Positions 53,761 through 62,982 are shown, counted from the stretch's first letter. The stretch: 64,000 bases of DNA from an uncultured Prevotella sp. (GCA_905236815.1 CAJOPE010000026.1:1-64000), one strand, 5' to 3'. A program made the numbers and translations. Notes: generated by a model from the sequence alone, not told the origin.

Positions 53761-53893
53761 AAATCAAACAAAGATTTACAGCGGTACATCCGGAATGATT
53801 CCATAGCACATAGATTGAATTTATAATGTTTTTGTATTTGAGTTAGAATGATGCTCAGATTGCTTGCAGAAAGCAGTCTGAGCATTTTTGTTT
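53761..53893 (+). ncRNA. Candidate small RNA in the uvrA-DUF6984 gap
   Basis: About 133 bases between a -7 box and a strong terminator. Short frames inside (three to six codons) are not convincing. The interior holds GGTACATCCGGAATGATTCC, which can form a small local hairpin. No known family recognised. Confidence 0.5.
53853..53893 (+). terminator. Strong terminator of the candidate small RNA
   Basis: 13-bp stem GCTCAGATTGCTT / AAGCAGTCTGAGC (one G-U) with a five-base loop, followed by ATTTTTGTTT. Confidence 0.88.
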
Positions 53894-53921
53894 GATACTT
53901 ATGCAGTACTGATATAAATAA

Positions 53922-54299
53922 TTACTTTGTATTAATTTCAAGTAAAGAATCCGGACTAGCAATTTCTAGAATCTCAGAATTATCAACTTTCCACATATCT
54001 AACTCGCAAAGATTCTGGTTAGAATCTATTAGCAAATAGACACAAACTTCTGTACCATCAGCATCATAATAATAACTATCTGTAATAAGACGACCTCCCC
54101 GCTTTAACAGAATTGGCAAACTTATATTTATAAGTCTGATAGATCCAATCCGCACATCATCAATAGGTTGAGCCAAGATTTTTTCCATCCAATTTGGTTC
54201 AAGATTATAATTTGCTTTTTTAGCAAGTGCCTCTATTAATTCAAGTTCTTCTTTTGTACAGCGCCTAACAGGTCTTTGCCCGATAATATTATTATTCAT
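53922..54299 (-). CDS. DUF6984-like small protein
   Basis: 125 aa from the ATG at 54299; a TTG 17 codons upstream is possible but unlikely. N-terminal RPVRRCTKEELELIEALAKKAN recalls DUF6984, followed by a beta-rich region with GSIRLI and YYYDADGTEVCVYLLIDSNQNLCELDMWKVD. Such proteins are often found near polymorphic toxins as possible immunity proteins, but no toxin gene is here. Cytosolic, function unknown. Confidence 0.65.
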   Translation of the reverse strand: MNNNIIGQRPVRRCTKEELELIEALAKKANYNLEPNWMEKILAQPIDDVRIGSIRLINISLPILLKRGGRLITDSYYYDADGTEVCVYLLIDSNQNLCELDMWKVDNSEILEIASPDSLLEINTK

Positions 54300-54371
54300 G
54301 TGTCTTATCGTATTGTTATCAATCCATCTTTGACGCAATATCAAGTACAATAAATATTTTTCCCTGTACTT

Positions 54372-54884
54372 CTACTCCATTCTTCCGTATTTCATTTCTT
54401 CTCCCTCCTTATCGTACTGTTTGCGTTTGCCGGTAATCTCAGTAAGCGTAATTCGAACAACAGCAGTGCGAGATAAGGAACGAGCAATAGCCTCGTCGAA
54501 TGCATCCATGTGTTTAGGAAGAAAACGTTCACTTATTAACCGAAGTCCCTTTATCTTTTCTGTATCCTCAGTAATAAGTTCAGCTTTTCCATAGGCGATT
54601 GCAGATTTGAACTGAAGGGTGAAGCTTCCATCCTTTGGACCTACTGTTGGAGTACATCTACTTACAGCAGAAAGGCAAACCTCCGGATGAGCTTTAATGG
54701 CATCAAGTTTCTTACCCTCAAGAGCACCGTGGAAATACCAATGAACATCGTCATCGGAAGCAAGTGAAAGTGGCAAGCCATATGCCTTTCCTTCTGTGTC
54801 TATGAAACTCACGGTAACATAGGGTGCCTTATGCAACACTTCCAATGCCCACTCTCTATCCATTTCTCTTGATATCTTTCTCAT
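54372..54884 (-). CDS. Nim/PNPOx-like flavoprotein
   Basis: 170 aa. Split-barrel FMN-binding fold of the pyridoxamine-phosphate-oxidase-like class that includes the 5-nitroimidazole reductases (Nim): AYGLPLSLASDDDVHWYFHGALEGKKLDAIKAHPEVCLSAV, then SAIAYGKAELI. The HGA-EGKK-D segment is the phosphate-binding part. Substrate not determinable; nitroimidazole resistance is a possibility only. It is followed by the DUF6984-like gene after 72 bases. Confidence 0.82.
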   Translation of the reverse strand: MRKISREMDREWALEVLHKAPYVTVSFIDTEGKAYGLPLSLASDDDVHWYFHGALEGKKLDAIKAHPEVCLSAVSRCTPTVGPKDGSFTLQFKSAIAYGKAELITEDTEKIKGLRLISERFLPKHMDAFDEAIARSLSRTAVVRITLTEITGKRKQYDKEGEEMKYGRME

Positions 54885-54891
54885 AATACTT

Positions 54892-55578
54892 TTATTTAAT
54901 TTTCTTTATACGATCAAAAAAAGGTTTCAATGCACCTGGATGAATGCCCATCTTCACAAGTTCTTGATAATCAGCCATAGCATCTTTCTTGCGATACAGA
55001 AGAATGCGAAGTTCCATTCTATTCACCCAGTAATCAGTTATCGTTGGATCTTTCTCAATAGCCTTGGAATAGTCGAATTCTGCCAAATCAAGCATATTCC
55101 TACCCTTTTCAATACCGCCACGGGCAGCATAAGCCTCGGCACTATCCGGATATTGCTCTATCAAACTATTAATCTGATCCATGGCCTCAGTCTTATGCTT
55201 ATCTTTTTCGTTGAGAAGAGCCAAACCGAGTTGGGCTTCAAAATTTCCGGGAACTAAAATCAACAGATTCTGATAGTCTAATCGTGCAAAATTAAATCGG
55301 TTCAGTTTCTCGTTTACATAAGCACGATAAAATAAACCAGCAATATTCTTATTGTCAATATATAGAACTTTGTCAAGGTCATCCTTGGCATATTCCCATT
55401 GTTTAAGTTCTATGTTCCATGCCACTTTTTTCAGTCGTAAGTCGATGCTGTCAGGGTGAAAGGCAAGCTGATGAGTAGCTTGCGCCAAAGAATCACGCAA
55501 AGCTTCTGGTTTGGTCTGAGCTGAAAGGTTCCCTGAAAAAACAGAGAACACTAGAAGGGCTGTATATATCTTGTTCAT
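54892..55578 (-). CDS. Secreted TPR protein
   Basis: 228 aa with signal peptide (LLVFSVFSGNLSAQ). Five or so TPR-like units occupy the rest (for example WEYAKDDLDKVLYIDNKNIAGLFYRAYVNEKLN, SAEAYAARGGIEKGRNMLDLAEFDYSKAIEKDP). Probably periplasmic. It ends seven bases before the flavoprotein gene, so they are co-transcribed. Function unknown. Confidence 0.82.
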   Translation of the reverse strand: MNKIYTALLVFSVFSGNLSAQTKPEALRDSLAQATHQLAFHPDSIDLRLKKVAWNIELKQWEYAKDDLDKVLYIDNKNIAGLFYRAYVNEKLNRFNFARLDYQNLLILVPGNFEAQLGLALLNEKDKHKTEAMDQINSLIEQYPDSAEAYAARGGIEKGRNMLDLAEFDYSKAIEKDPTITDYWVNRMELRILLYRKKDAMADYQELVKMGIHPGALKPFFDRIKKIK

Positions 55579-55842
55579 ACAGCAAAGGTACGATAAAATT
55601 CAAAAAATCAAAAATTAATAAATTCAAAAAATTATATTGAATGCTAATTTCAAATAAATTTAAGCTATTATCGCAGAATATAGAGATAATGATATAAATA
55701 AAACATTTCTAACTGATGAAAATTACCATCCTTTCACTTTGATGCATAATAGTCAACATATTTTACCAATTCAGAAATAGCCTTAATTGAGTGCTAAGAA
55801 CATATATATGAGGTGCCAATATCCTATGTTCTGGAAAGTCTG
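55579..55842. other. AT-rich intergenic stretch, nothing seen
   Basis: No frame, repeat or structured element supported in this part of the 730-base gap between the TPR gene and leuB. Confidence 0.6.
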
Positions 55843-55872
55843 CCTCTAGGCAGACTATAATCTGCCTAGAGG
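55843..55872. repeat. Perfect 12-bp inverted repeat without U-tract
   Basis: CCTCTAGGCAGA at 55843-55854 and its exact inverse at 55861-55872, loop CTATAA. No T-run on either side, and GC-rich compared with its surroundings. Not near a gene end. Confidence 0.75.
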
Positions 55873-55963
55873 AAGACGAAGGATTCTTTTGCCCTTCATC
55901 CAGCTTAAAAGCAGAAATGAGGATTTAACTCTATACCATCATCCATCGATTTTAGAGGCTGTA

Positions 55964-56105
55964 GATTTTCACCTTCATGTGATTTACACAAGTACAGATG
56001 AAATCAAATAAAAGCATTTTAAAAAGTTCCTCCATAGTTAATTCTATAATATACAATGACTTATCTAAAAATATGGAGGAACTTTTTTGAATTAAACAAA
56101 AAATA
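55964..56105 (+). repeat. Copy 2 of the two-copy hairpin-bearing repeat
   Basis: Gap-free alignment to 1-142. The inverted pair lies at 56023-56036 and 56072-56085, with the T-run to 56088. Here it is not at the end of any recognisable + gene. Confidence 0.75.
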
Positions 56106-56235
56106 TAATATGCTTTTTCCATCAACATAACTTTAAAAAAGCTAGAAATCGATATGCTTACGCCTAATTTCTATATCTTTTTTCTCGCTTTGGTATATGG
56201 ATTCCTATTATGATGTGAATTGCGTTATATTTGTA
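56106..56235. other. AT-rich spacer, nothing seen
   Basis: Between repeat copy 2 and the leu terminator. A TATATTTG at 56226-56233 resembles a -7 box but has no -33 and runs straight into the terminator. Confidence 0.5.
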
Positions 56236-56282
56236 GAAAAAAAAATAATGCAAAAACTCCACAAGGGAATTTCTGCATTATT
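56236..56282 (-). terminator. Terminator of the leu operon
   Basis: AATAATGCA..AA/TTT..TCC / GGA..TGCATTATT stem with small mismatches, followed on the minus strand by nine T. It lies 27 bases after the leuB stop. Confidence 0.88.
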
Positions 56283-56308
56283 AAATTATTGAGTGTTTAA
56301 GTTTACTC

Positions 56309-57370
56309 TTAAGCGTTCTTGATGTAGTTAACGATCCACTCGCCTACTTCAGTTGTGCCATACTGAGCACCACCCTCAACCTGGATCTCAGGTGTACGAA
56401 CATTAGCATCGAGAGAAGCATCAACAGCCTTGCGAATCATTGCACCTTCCTCGTTCAAGCCAAAGTGCTCGAGCAACATTGCTGCAGAGAGAATCTGAGC
56501 TACAGGGTTAGCAAGATTCTTACCTGCTGCCTGTGGCCATGAACCATGAACAGGCTCGAACAATGGTGTATGCTCGCCGAGAGAAGAAGAAGGCTGAAGA
56601 CCCATTGAACCTGTGATACAAGATGTTTCATCGGTAAGGATATCACCGAAAGTATTCTCTGTTACAATTACATCGAAGAATGTTGGTTCTGTCAACACAC
56701 GCATAGAAGCATTGTCGATGAACATATAATCAACTGTAACCTCTGGGAACTGAGGTTCCATCTCCTTTGCAATCTGGCGCCACAAACGTGAACTTGCCAA
56801 AACGTTAGCCTTATCAACTACAGTGAGGTGCTTATTGCGCTTCATTGCGAAATCAAAAGCAACCTTGAGGATACGCTCAATCTCTGGACGATAGTAGATA
56901 TCTGTATCGTATGCCTTGTCATTGTCCTGATACTTCTCACCGAAGTACATACCGCCTGTAAGCTCGCGAATTACTACGAAATCAGCACCCTTCAGCAACT
57001 CATCCTTCAAAGGACTCTTGTGAAGAAGGCAATCGAATGTTGCAACTGGACGAACATTAGCGAACAAACCGAGTTTCTTACGCATTGCAAGCAAGCCCTG
57101 CTCAGGACGAACCTTGGCTGTAGGATCGTTATCGAAACGAGGATCACCTACTGCTGCGAACAATACAGCATCAGCATCCATACAAGTCTGGAATGTATCC
57201 TCAGGGAAAGGATCGCCTACAGCGTCAATACCATGAGCACCGCAGATAGCCTCCTTATATGTAAAGTTGTGACCAAACTTGGCTGCAATAGCGTCCATTA
57301 CTGCAATACCTTGTTTCATAATCTCAGGTCCAATTCCATCACCAGGAAGGACTGCAATCTTTAAATCCAT
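56309..57370 (-). CDS. leuB: LeuB, 3-isopropylmalate dehydrogenase
   Basis: 353 aa. Family blocks: [13 protein letters not shown], the substrate-binding [31 protein letters not shown] (Arg and Tyr), VDKANVL, DNASM and the Asp pair [14 protein letters not shown] site [18 protein letters not shown]. It oxidises and decarboxylates 3-isopropylmalate to 2-ketoisocaproate; the same enzyme may act on 3-methylmalate in the citramalate route to isoleucine. Last gene of the operon, 16 bases after cimA. Confidence 0.96.
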   Translation of the reverse strand: MDLKIAVLPGDGIGPEIMKQGIAVMDAIAAKFGHNFTYKEAICGAHGIDAVGDPFPEDTFQTCMDADAVLFAAVGDPRFDNDPTAKVRPEQGLLAMRKKLGLFANVRPVATFDCLLHKSPLKDELLKGADFVVIRELTGGMYFGEKYQDNDKAYDTDIYYRPEIERILKVAFDFAMKRNKHLTVVDKANVLASSRLWRQIAKEMEPQFPEVTVDYMFIDNASMRVLTEPTFFDVIVTENTFGDILTDETSCITGSMGLQPSSSLGEHTPLFEPVHGSWPQAAGKNLANPVAQILSAAMLLEHFGLNEEGAMIRKAVDASLDANVRTPEIQVEGGAQYGTTEVGEWIVNYIKNA

Positions 57371-57386
57371 ATCTTTTTAATTTAAT

Positions 57387-58994
57387 TTAAAATCCATTCT
57401 TTAAACTATCAAACTTCTCTTTGTGAAGTTCTGGTGTGAGCACCTCTCTATCGTCTTCGGATACTTGTGAAGCATATTCCAACATATTCAACATTTTTAC
57501 TGTTGCCTTGATAGCTGCCTCAGTCTGGTCTGCATCGAGTCCCTTGGTGCGCAAAACACTGCCATCATCCTTTCGCCAGGTAATGATAGTCTGCACCAAA
57601 GCATCTGTACGACCACCTGGTGGAATACTTACTGCATAGTTGTCCAAACGAGGGAACGTGCGATTGAGGTTCTCCTTGTAGATCTTGCGAAGTGCCTTTA
57701 CAAAGGCATCATACTGACCATCTCCTGTAGAATCAGCTTCATACTGATTTCCATCGATCTCTACTTTAAGACTTGCTATAGGCTTCAGACCATAAGAGGT
57801 TGATACCATATAACTTATGAGCTTAACCTTATCCTCAGGAGTATTGTGCTTGAGCACATCACTTACAATGTATGGAAGATCCTCCTGAGAGATGAGTTCC
57901 TTGCGATCGCCAAGTTCTGTGATACGTTTGGTAACAGCCTTTGTCTGTTCCAGTGTAAGCTGTAAGCCGAGGTCATTAAGATTCTGAATGATGTTGGCCT
58001 TACCCGAGTTCTTACCCAGTGCATACTCACGCTTACGGCCGAAACGCTCAGGCTTCAGGTCGTTGCTATAAAGCTGACCTTTCTTGTCGCCATCCGCATG
58101 AACACCTGCAACCTGAGTAAAGACATTCTCGCCTACCACCGGCGCATTAGCAGCTACGGCAATGCCACTATATCCCTCAACGAGATGAGAAGCATCTACC
58201 ATATAATTCTCATTGATATTGGTCTTTACACCTAGCATATCGTGCAGCATTACCTGCACAGAAGCCATTGGTGCATTACCACAGCGCTCACCTAATCCGT
58301 TCACTGTAACATGCAGGCCATGAACACCTGCTTTCACAGCTGCCAGAGAGTCGGCCACCGCCATATCATAATCGTTGTGTGCATGGAAGTCGAACAAGCA
58401 GTTTGGCCACATCTGCACCATCTTTGTGATGTATTCATCCACCTCGAGAGGATTCAGAATACCTAAAGTATCTGGCAGCAGAAAGCGATGGATGTTCGCA
58501 CCACTCAAGGCATTCATTACCTGCTCCACGTATTCAGGAGAATTCTTCATACCTCCCGACCAGTCCTCAAGATAGAGATTCACCTTCATACCTACCTTGT
58601 CAGCATAATCAAGTACTCGGAAAATGTCCTCGATATGCTCACGTGGAGTTTTCTTCAACTGCTGAGAGCAGTGACGAAGGCTACCTTTGGCAAGCAGATT
58701 GATTACCTGACCGCCACATTCACGAATCCAGTCGATAGACAAGTTTCCATCTACAAATCCAAGAACCTCGACCTTGTCAAGTTTTCCTTCTGCATCTGCC
58801 GCCTGGCAGATCATCTTTACAGCATCCTTCTCTCCCTGAGAGACACGTGCTGAAGCTACCTCTATTCGATCCACCCCAACATCGTGGAGCAGATAGCGGG
58901 CAATCATCAGTTTCTCGTGTGGGAGAAAGGATACGCCATTGGTCTGTTCTCCATCCCGAAGGGTGGAATCCATTATTTCTACTGAACTATTCAA
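57387..58994 (-). CDS. cimA: CimA, (R)-citramalate synthase (Leptospira type)
   Basis: 535 aa. DRE-TIM barrel start VEIMDSTLRDGEQTNGVSF, KVNLYLEDWSGG, FHAHNDYDMAVA, TVNGLGERCGNAPMASV, and a C-terminal regulatory domain. The VGENVFTQVAGVHADGDKKG and SIPPGGRTDALVQT segments match, from memory, Leptospira interrogans citramalate synthase far better than LeuA; the Tyr-Leu-Glu of YLEDW is the pyruvate-pocket signature there. It would make citramalate from pyruvate and acetyl-CoA for isoleucine. No ATG near the expected start: TTG at 58994 keeps the first strand, the ATG at 58973 would cut it. Confidence 0.85.
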   Translation of the reverse strand: MNSSVEIMDSTLRDGEQTNGVSFLPHEKLMIARYLLHDVGVDRIEVASARVSQGEKDAVKMICQAADAEGKLDKVEVLGFVDGNLSIDWIRECGGQVINLLAKGSLRHCSQQLKKTPREHIEDIFRVLDYADKVGMKVNLYLEDWSGGMKNSPEYVEQVMNALSGANIHRFLLPDTLGILNPLEVDEYITKMVQMWPNCLFDFHAHNDYDMAVADSLAAVKAGVHGLHVTVNGLGERCGNAPMASVQVMLHDMLGVKTNINENYMVDASHLVEGYSGIAVAANAPVVGENVFTQVAGVHADGDKKGQLYSNDLKPERFGRKREYALGKNSGKANIIQNLNDLGLQLTLEQTKAVTKRITELGDRKELISQEDLPYIVSDVLKHNTPEDKVKLISYMVSTSYGLKPIASLKVEIDGNQYEADSTGDGQYDAFVKALRKIYKENLNRTFPRLDNYAVSIPPGGRTDALVQTIITWRKDDGSVLRTKGLDADQTEAAIKATVKMLNMLEYASQVSEDDREVLTPELHKEKFDSLKNGF

Positions 58995-59006
58995 AACGTA
59001 AAATCT

Positions 59007-59600
59007 TTATTTGTTAGCTGCTTCCCAAGCCTCTACCTTATCGCAGTTCTGCACGAGGAAGTCTACATCATCAAGACCATTCATCAAGCAATGCTTTTTA
59101 TAGCCGTTGATTTCGAACTTCTCGCTCTTGCCTGTTGCAAGATTTGTAACAGTCTGGTTAGGAAGATCCACCTTTACCTGCATAGCATGATTGCCGTCGA
59201 TGCTTTCAAAGAGTTCCTTGAGGAAATCTTCACTTACAACTACAGGCAACACAAAGTTGTTCAACTCATTATTCTTGTGGATATCTGCAAAGAATGAACT
59301 GATAACCACACGGATGCCATAGCCTGCAATTGCCCAGGCAGCATGCTCACGAGAGGAACCTGAACCGAAGTTCTTTCCTGCTACAAGGATAACAGACTCC
59401 TTGAAGTCTGGATTGTTAAGCACGAACTCCTTCTTTTCGCTGCCGTCGTTGTTGAAACGCCAATCGTGGAAAAGATAAGGTCCAAAGCCATCCTTCTGGG
59501 TGAGCTTCAGATAACGTGCAGGGATAATCTGGTCGGTATCTACATTCTCTAATGGAAGAGGAATGCAGGTGGATGTTATAACGTCAAATTTCTGTTTCAT
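59007..59600 (-). CDS. leuD: LeuD, isopropylmalate isomerase small subunit
   Basis: 197 aa, normal length. Blocks: LPLENVDTDQIIPARYLK, KNFGSGSSREHAAWAIAGYGIRVVISSFFADIHKNN. With LeuC it interconverts 2- and 3-isopropylmalate and probably also citramalate and 3-methylmalate. It follows leuC by ten bases. Confidence 0.96.
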   Translation of the reverse strand: MKQKFDVITSTCIPLPLENVDTDQIIPARYLKLTQKDGFGPYLFHDWRFNNDGSEKKEFVLNNPDFKESVILVAGKNFGSGSSREHAAWAIAGYGIRVVISSFFADIHKNNELNNFVLPVVVSEDFLKELFESIDGNHAMQVKVDLPNQTVTNLATGKSEKFEINGYKKHCLMNGLDDVDFLVQNCDKVEAWEAANK

Positions 59601-59610
59601 TGCTTTAAAA

Positions 59611-61002
59611 TTAAAGGGTTCTTGGATCGGTAATCTTACCTGTCAATGCGGCAGCTGCTACTACAAGTGGAGAAGCAAGGATGGTACGTGAACCTGGTCC
59701 CTGACGACCCTCGAAGTTACGGTTGCTGGTAGATACAGAATACTTGCCTGCAGGAATCTTATCGTCGTTCATTGCCAAGCAAGCAGAGCATCCTGGCTGA
59801 CGAATCTCGAAGCCTGCTGCCTCTACGATCTTGTCGATACCCTCGTCCTTGATCTGCTTTGCTACGAGGTGTGAACCTGGTACTAACCAAGCTGTTACGT
59901 TGTCTGCCTTCTTCTTTCCCTTTACTACTTCAGCGAAAGCGCGGAAGTCCTCAATACGACCATTGGTACAAGCACCGAGGAATACATAATCGATTGGATG
60001 ACCCAGAAGTTTCTCGCCTGGTTCAAAGCCCATATAGTTAAGAGATTTCTTGAATCCAGGAATCTCGTTCTCAGGAATCTGATCCAATGTAGGAATAGTC
60101 TCTGTGATACCGATACCCATACCAGGGTTAGTTCCATAAGTGATGCGTGGCTCGATGTCGGCAGCATCGAAAGTGATTTCCTTGTCGAAAACAGCATCGT
60201 CGCCACTCTTCAGAGTCTTCCAATAAGCTACTGCCTTATCCCATTCCTCACCCTTAGGTGCATACTCGCGACCCTTGATATATTCGAATGTTGTCTCGTC
60301 TGGTGCGATGAATCCACCACGAGCTCCCATCTCGATAGAGAGGTTGCAGAGAGTGAGACGTCCATCCATACTCATATTCTTAATAACATCACCTGCATAC
60401 TCTACGAAATAGCCAGTTGCACCAGATGTAGAAAGCTTGCTCATCATGTAAAGAGCAACATCCTTAGCGGTAACACCAGCCTGAAGAGTACCTGTGAAGT
60501 TGATGCGCATAGACTTTGGCTTAGACTGGAGGATACACTGAGAAGCGAGTACCATCTCTACCTCTGATGTACCAATTCCGAAAGCCACAGCACCCATCGC
60601 ACCGTGAGTAGATGTATGTGAGTCACCACAAACAATAGTCATACCAGGAAGAGAAAGACCCTTCTCTGGACCAACTACATGGATGATACCATTATCCTTC
60701 GTATTGTATTTGAATTCGGTTACACCAAATTCAGCACAGTTCTTGTCGAGGGTCTCAACCTGATGACGACCAACTGGGTCTGCAATAGGCTGATCCTGAT
60801 CGTGAGTCTGTGTATTGTGGTCAGGCATTGCGAAAACATGGTCAGGACGGAAAACCTTCAGTCCTCTTGTGCGCAAACCTTCGAAAGCCTGGGCTGTTGT
60901 AACTTCGTGGCAATACAAGCGGTCGATATAAAGCTGTGTAGGACCATCTTCGACGATCTGCACAACGTGCTTGTCCCAAATCTTATCAAATAATGTATTC
61001 AT
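59611..61002 (-). CDS. leuC: LeuC, isopropylmalate isomerase large subunit
   Basis: 463 aa. Aconitase-family blocks: [20 protein letters not shown]-like [30 protein letters not shown], and the [4Fe-4S] cysteines in GACTNGR and GCSACLAMN. Forms the isomerase with LeuD. 61 bases separate it from leuA, containing a GC-rich hairpin. Confidence 0.96.
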   Translation of the reverse strand: MNTLFDKIWDKHVVQIVEDGPTQLYIDRLYCHEVTTAQAFEGLRTRGLKVFRPDHVFAMPDHNTQTHDQDQPIADPVGRHQVETLDKNCAEFGVTEFKYNTKDNGIIHVVGPEKGLSLPGMTIVCGDSHTSTHGAMGAVAFGIGTSEVEMVLASQCILQSKPKSMRINFTGTLQAGVTAKDVALYMMSKLSTSGATGYFVEYAGDVIKNMSMDGRLTLCNLSIEMGARGGFIAPDETTFEYIKGREYAPKGEEWDKAVAYWKTLKSGDDAVFDKEITFDAADIEPRITYGTNPGMGIGITETIPTLDQIPENEIPGFKKSLNYMGFEPGEKLLGHPIDYVFLGACTNGRIEDFRAFAEVVKGKKKADNVTAWLVPGSHLVAKQIKDEGIDKIVEAAGFEIRQPGCSACLAMNDDKIPAGKYSVSTSNRNFEGRQGPGSRTILASPLVVAAAALTGKITDPRTL

Positions 61003-61025
61003 ATAATATGTATCTTTTTATCCCT

Positions 61026-61062
61026 TCATTCCCCCTCTTTTGGTGAGGGGAATTGGGGGAGG
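61026..61062. repeat. GC-rich hairpin in the leuA-leuC gap (REP-like)
   Basis: On the minus strand CCTCCCCCAATTCCCCTC is followed by GAGGGGGAAT; ATTCCCC and GGGGAAT pair with a bulge. Its base composition is unlike the surrounding AT-rich spacers and resembles the dispersed GC-rich intergenic repeats seen in Prevotella/Bacteroides genomes. Only one copy seen here. Confidence 0.55.
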
Positions 61063-61063
61063 C

Positions 61064-62563
61064 TTAATTTCTAAATTTGTTTATACAATCAATATATGCT
61101 TCTACAGAAGCGGTTACAATGTCGGTGTCGGCACCAAATCCATAGTAGAGATGACCATCGTATTCCACCTGCATGTGTACTTTACCTACATCATCAGATC
61201 CCTTGTCGATAGCCTGAATTGTGAATTCCTTCAAGGTCATGTTCTTTGTGATGATCTTCTTCAAGGCACTGATAGCTGCATCTACAGGACCATTGCCGGT
61301 TGATGAATCCTCAAATTTCTGTCCTGCGATATCCAAACCGATAGAAGCTACACTCTTGAAGCCCTTTCCTGTTGTAACCTGAAGATAGTCGAGTGTAACA
61401 GCATGAGTATCAGCGTTATTGGCACCAGCCAACATCAATACGTCATCGTCAGTTACTTCCTTCTTCTTGTCGGCCAATACAAGGAACTGCTTATAGAGCT
61501 TGTCAAGCTTCTCATCATCCTCGATCTTCACACCATTTACTTCCAAACGGTATTTCAAGGCTGCACGACCAGAACGAGCGGTCAATACAATTGCGTTGTC
61601 ATCCAAACCAACATCCTTTGGATCCATGATCTCATAGGTCTGAACATTCTTCAGCACACCATCCTGGTGAATACCACTTGAGTGAGCAAAAGCATTTCTA
61701 CCTACGATTGCCTTGTTTGGCTGAACAGGCATGTTCATCAAACTAGACACCATACGAGAAGTTGGAACAATCTTAGAGGTATTAATATTTGTATCAATGC
61801 CGATGTGCTTGTGGCACTTCAGAATCATAGCAATCTCTTCAAGAGAAGTGTTACCCGCACGTTCACCAATACCATTGATAGTAACCTCAACCTGTCGTGC
61901 GCCATTCAGCACACCCTGAAGGGTATTGGCAGTAGCCATACCAAGGTCGTTATGGCAGTGGGTAGAAAGAATAGCCTTGTCCACACCATCCACATGCTCC
62001 ATCAGATACTTAATCTTATCGCCATACTCATCAGGCATACAATAGCCTGTAGTATCTGGAATATTCACAACAGTAGCACCCGCCTTGATAACGGCCTCAA
62101 CCACTCTTGCCAGATACTCATTGTCGGTACGACCAGCATCCTCAGCATAGAACTCTACATCCTCAACATACTTCTTTGCATATTTTACCGCAGCAACAGC
62201 ACGCTCGATAATCTCCTCACGATTGCTATTAAACTTATATTTAATATGACTGTCGGAAGTACCGATACCTGTATGAATTCTCTTACGCTTGGCATACTTT
62301 AGCGCCTCTGCAGCACAATCAATATCCTTCTCTACTGCACGGGTTAGAGCACAGATAGTAGGCCATGTAACAGCCTTGGAAATCTCTACTACAGAATTGA
62401 AGTCACCAGGACTTGAGATAGGAAAACCAGCCTCGATAACGTCGACACCTAGTTGCTCAAGTTGCTTAGCCACCTGAATTTTCTCCACTGTGTTCAACTG
62501 ACAACCTGGTACCTGCTCGCCATCGCGAAGCGTGGTATCAAAAATGTAAAGTCTATCGCTCAT
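61064..62563 (-). CDS. leuA: LeuA, 2-isopropylmalate synthase
   Basis: 499 aa. DRE-TIM barrel: [60 protein letters not shown]-terminal LeuA allosteric domain (about 370-499), the site of leucine feedback. It condenses acetyl-CoA with 2-ketoisovalerate. First gene of leuA-C-D-cimA-B and directly preceded by the attenuator. Confidence 0.96.
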   Translation of the reverse strand: MSDRLYIFDTTLRDGEQVPGCQLNTVEKIQVAKQLEQLGVDVIEAGFPISSPGDFNSVVEISKAVTWPTICALTRAVEKDIDCAAEALKYAKRKRIHTGIGTSDSHIKYKFNSNREEIIERAVAAVKYAKKYVEDVEFYAEDAGRTDNEYLARVVEAVIKAGATVVNIPDTTGYCMPDEYGDKIKYLMEHVDGVDKAILSTHCHNDLGMATANTLQGVLNGARQVEVTINGIGERAGNTSLEEIAMILKCHKHIGIDTNINTSKIVPTSRMVSSLMNMPVQPNKAIVGRNAFAHSSGIHQDGVLKNVQTYEIMDPKDVGLDDNAIVLTARSGRAALKYRLEVNGVKIEDDEKLDKLYKQFLVLADKKKEVTDDDVLMLAGANNADTHAVTLDYLQVTTGKGFKSVASIGLDIAGQKFEDSSTGNGPVDAAISALKKIITKNMTLKEFTIQAIDKGSDDVGKVHMQVEYDGHLYYGFGADTDIVTASVEAYIDCINKFRN

Positions 62564-62590
62564 TTGTCTCTCAATAAATTAAGTCCAACT

Positions 62591-62670
62591 AAAAAGGCTT
62601 TCACACTTCGGAAGTGAGAAAGCCTTAATATCATAGTTCATCAGAGCTACACGCATACTTTCTTACTTCC
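62591..62670 (-). promoter_or_regulatory. leu operon attenuator (antiterminator / terminator)
   Basis: On the minus strand, segment 62670-62658 (GGAAGTAAGAAAG, inside the end of the leader peptide) can pair over 13 positions (one mismatch) with CTTTCTCACTTCC at 62622-62610, the 5' arm of the terminator. The alternative terminator hairpin 62626-62594 has AAGGCTTTC/GAAAGCCTT and CACTT/AAGTG stems with loop CCG, followed by TTTTT at 62595-62591. The two folds exclude each other. Stalling of the ribosome at Ile/Leu/Val codons would favour the antiterminator; reading through to the TAG would cover the first arm and allow termination. Confidence 0.78.
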
Positions 62671-62733
62671 GGCCACTCGTTGCAGTCGAATTCGAATAAT
62701 AATACCTAGTAGGCTCTGTGAATTAATAGTCAT
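62647..62733 (-). CDS. leu operon leader peptide
   Basis: 28 codons from ATG 62733-62731 to TAG 62649-62647. Eleven residues are Ile, Leu or Val, concentrated in LLGIIIRIRLQRV. The peptide's last third overlaps the antiterminator arm (GGA AGT AAG AAA G). It starts about 25 bases after the estimated transcription start and ends about 20 bases before the terminator stem. Not homologous in sequence to E. coli LeuL, but the design is the same. Confidence 0.75.
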   Translation of the reverse strand: MTINSQSLLGIIIRIRLQRVAGSKKVCV

Positions 62734-62761
62734 TTTTATTCTTTTTATTTATTTTCGACTG

Positions 62762-62793
62762 CAAAGATATACATTTTTCACGAATTGAACAAA
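62762..62793 (-). promoter_or_regulatory. Promoter of the leu operon
   Basis: Minus strand TTTG (62790-62793), 20-base spacer, TATCTTTG (62762-62769): full consensus match. Transcription should start near 62755, about 20 bases before the leader ATG. Confidence 0.82.
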
Positions 62794-62928
62794 CAATTCA
62801 TAACTTTTTTGTAGAATTTTGTTTCGAATTCGTTATTTTGTTTGCGAAAACAATTGTAATTCATAATCTGATAGAGAGTTTATTGTTGTAATCTGAAATG
62901 TTTAAAACGAAAATTTATTTAAATAGAA

Positions 62929-62971
62929 AGATGAGAGAAGTTCTGGCTGACAGATCTTCTTTCATCTTCTA
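62929..62971 (-). terminator. Probable terminator of dnaB
   Basis: Minus strand AAGATGAAAGAAG pairs with CTTCTCTCATCTT (one mismatch, 13 positions), loop of about 15, then TCTATTTAAATAAATTTT. It lies about 12 bases after the dnaB stop. Confidence 0.65.
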
Positions 62972-62982
62972 AATAAAATATC

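Noticed and set aside
56226-56233. TATATTTG as a + strand promoter
   Set aside because: No -33 box at proper spacing and it would run straight into the leu terminator.
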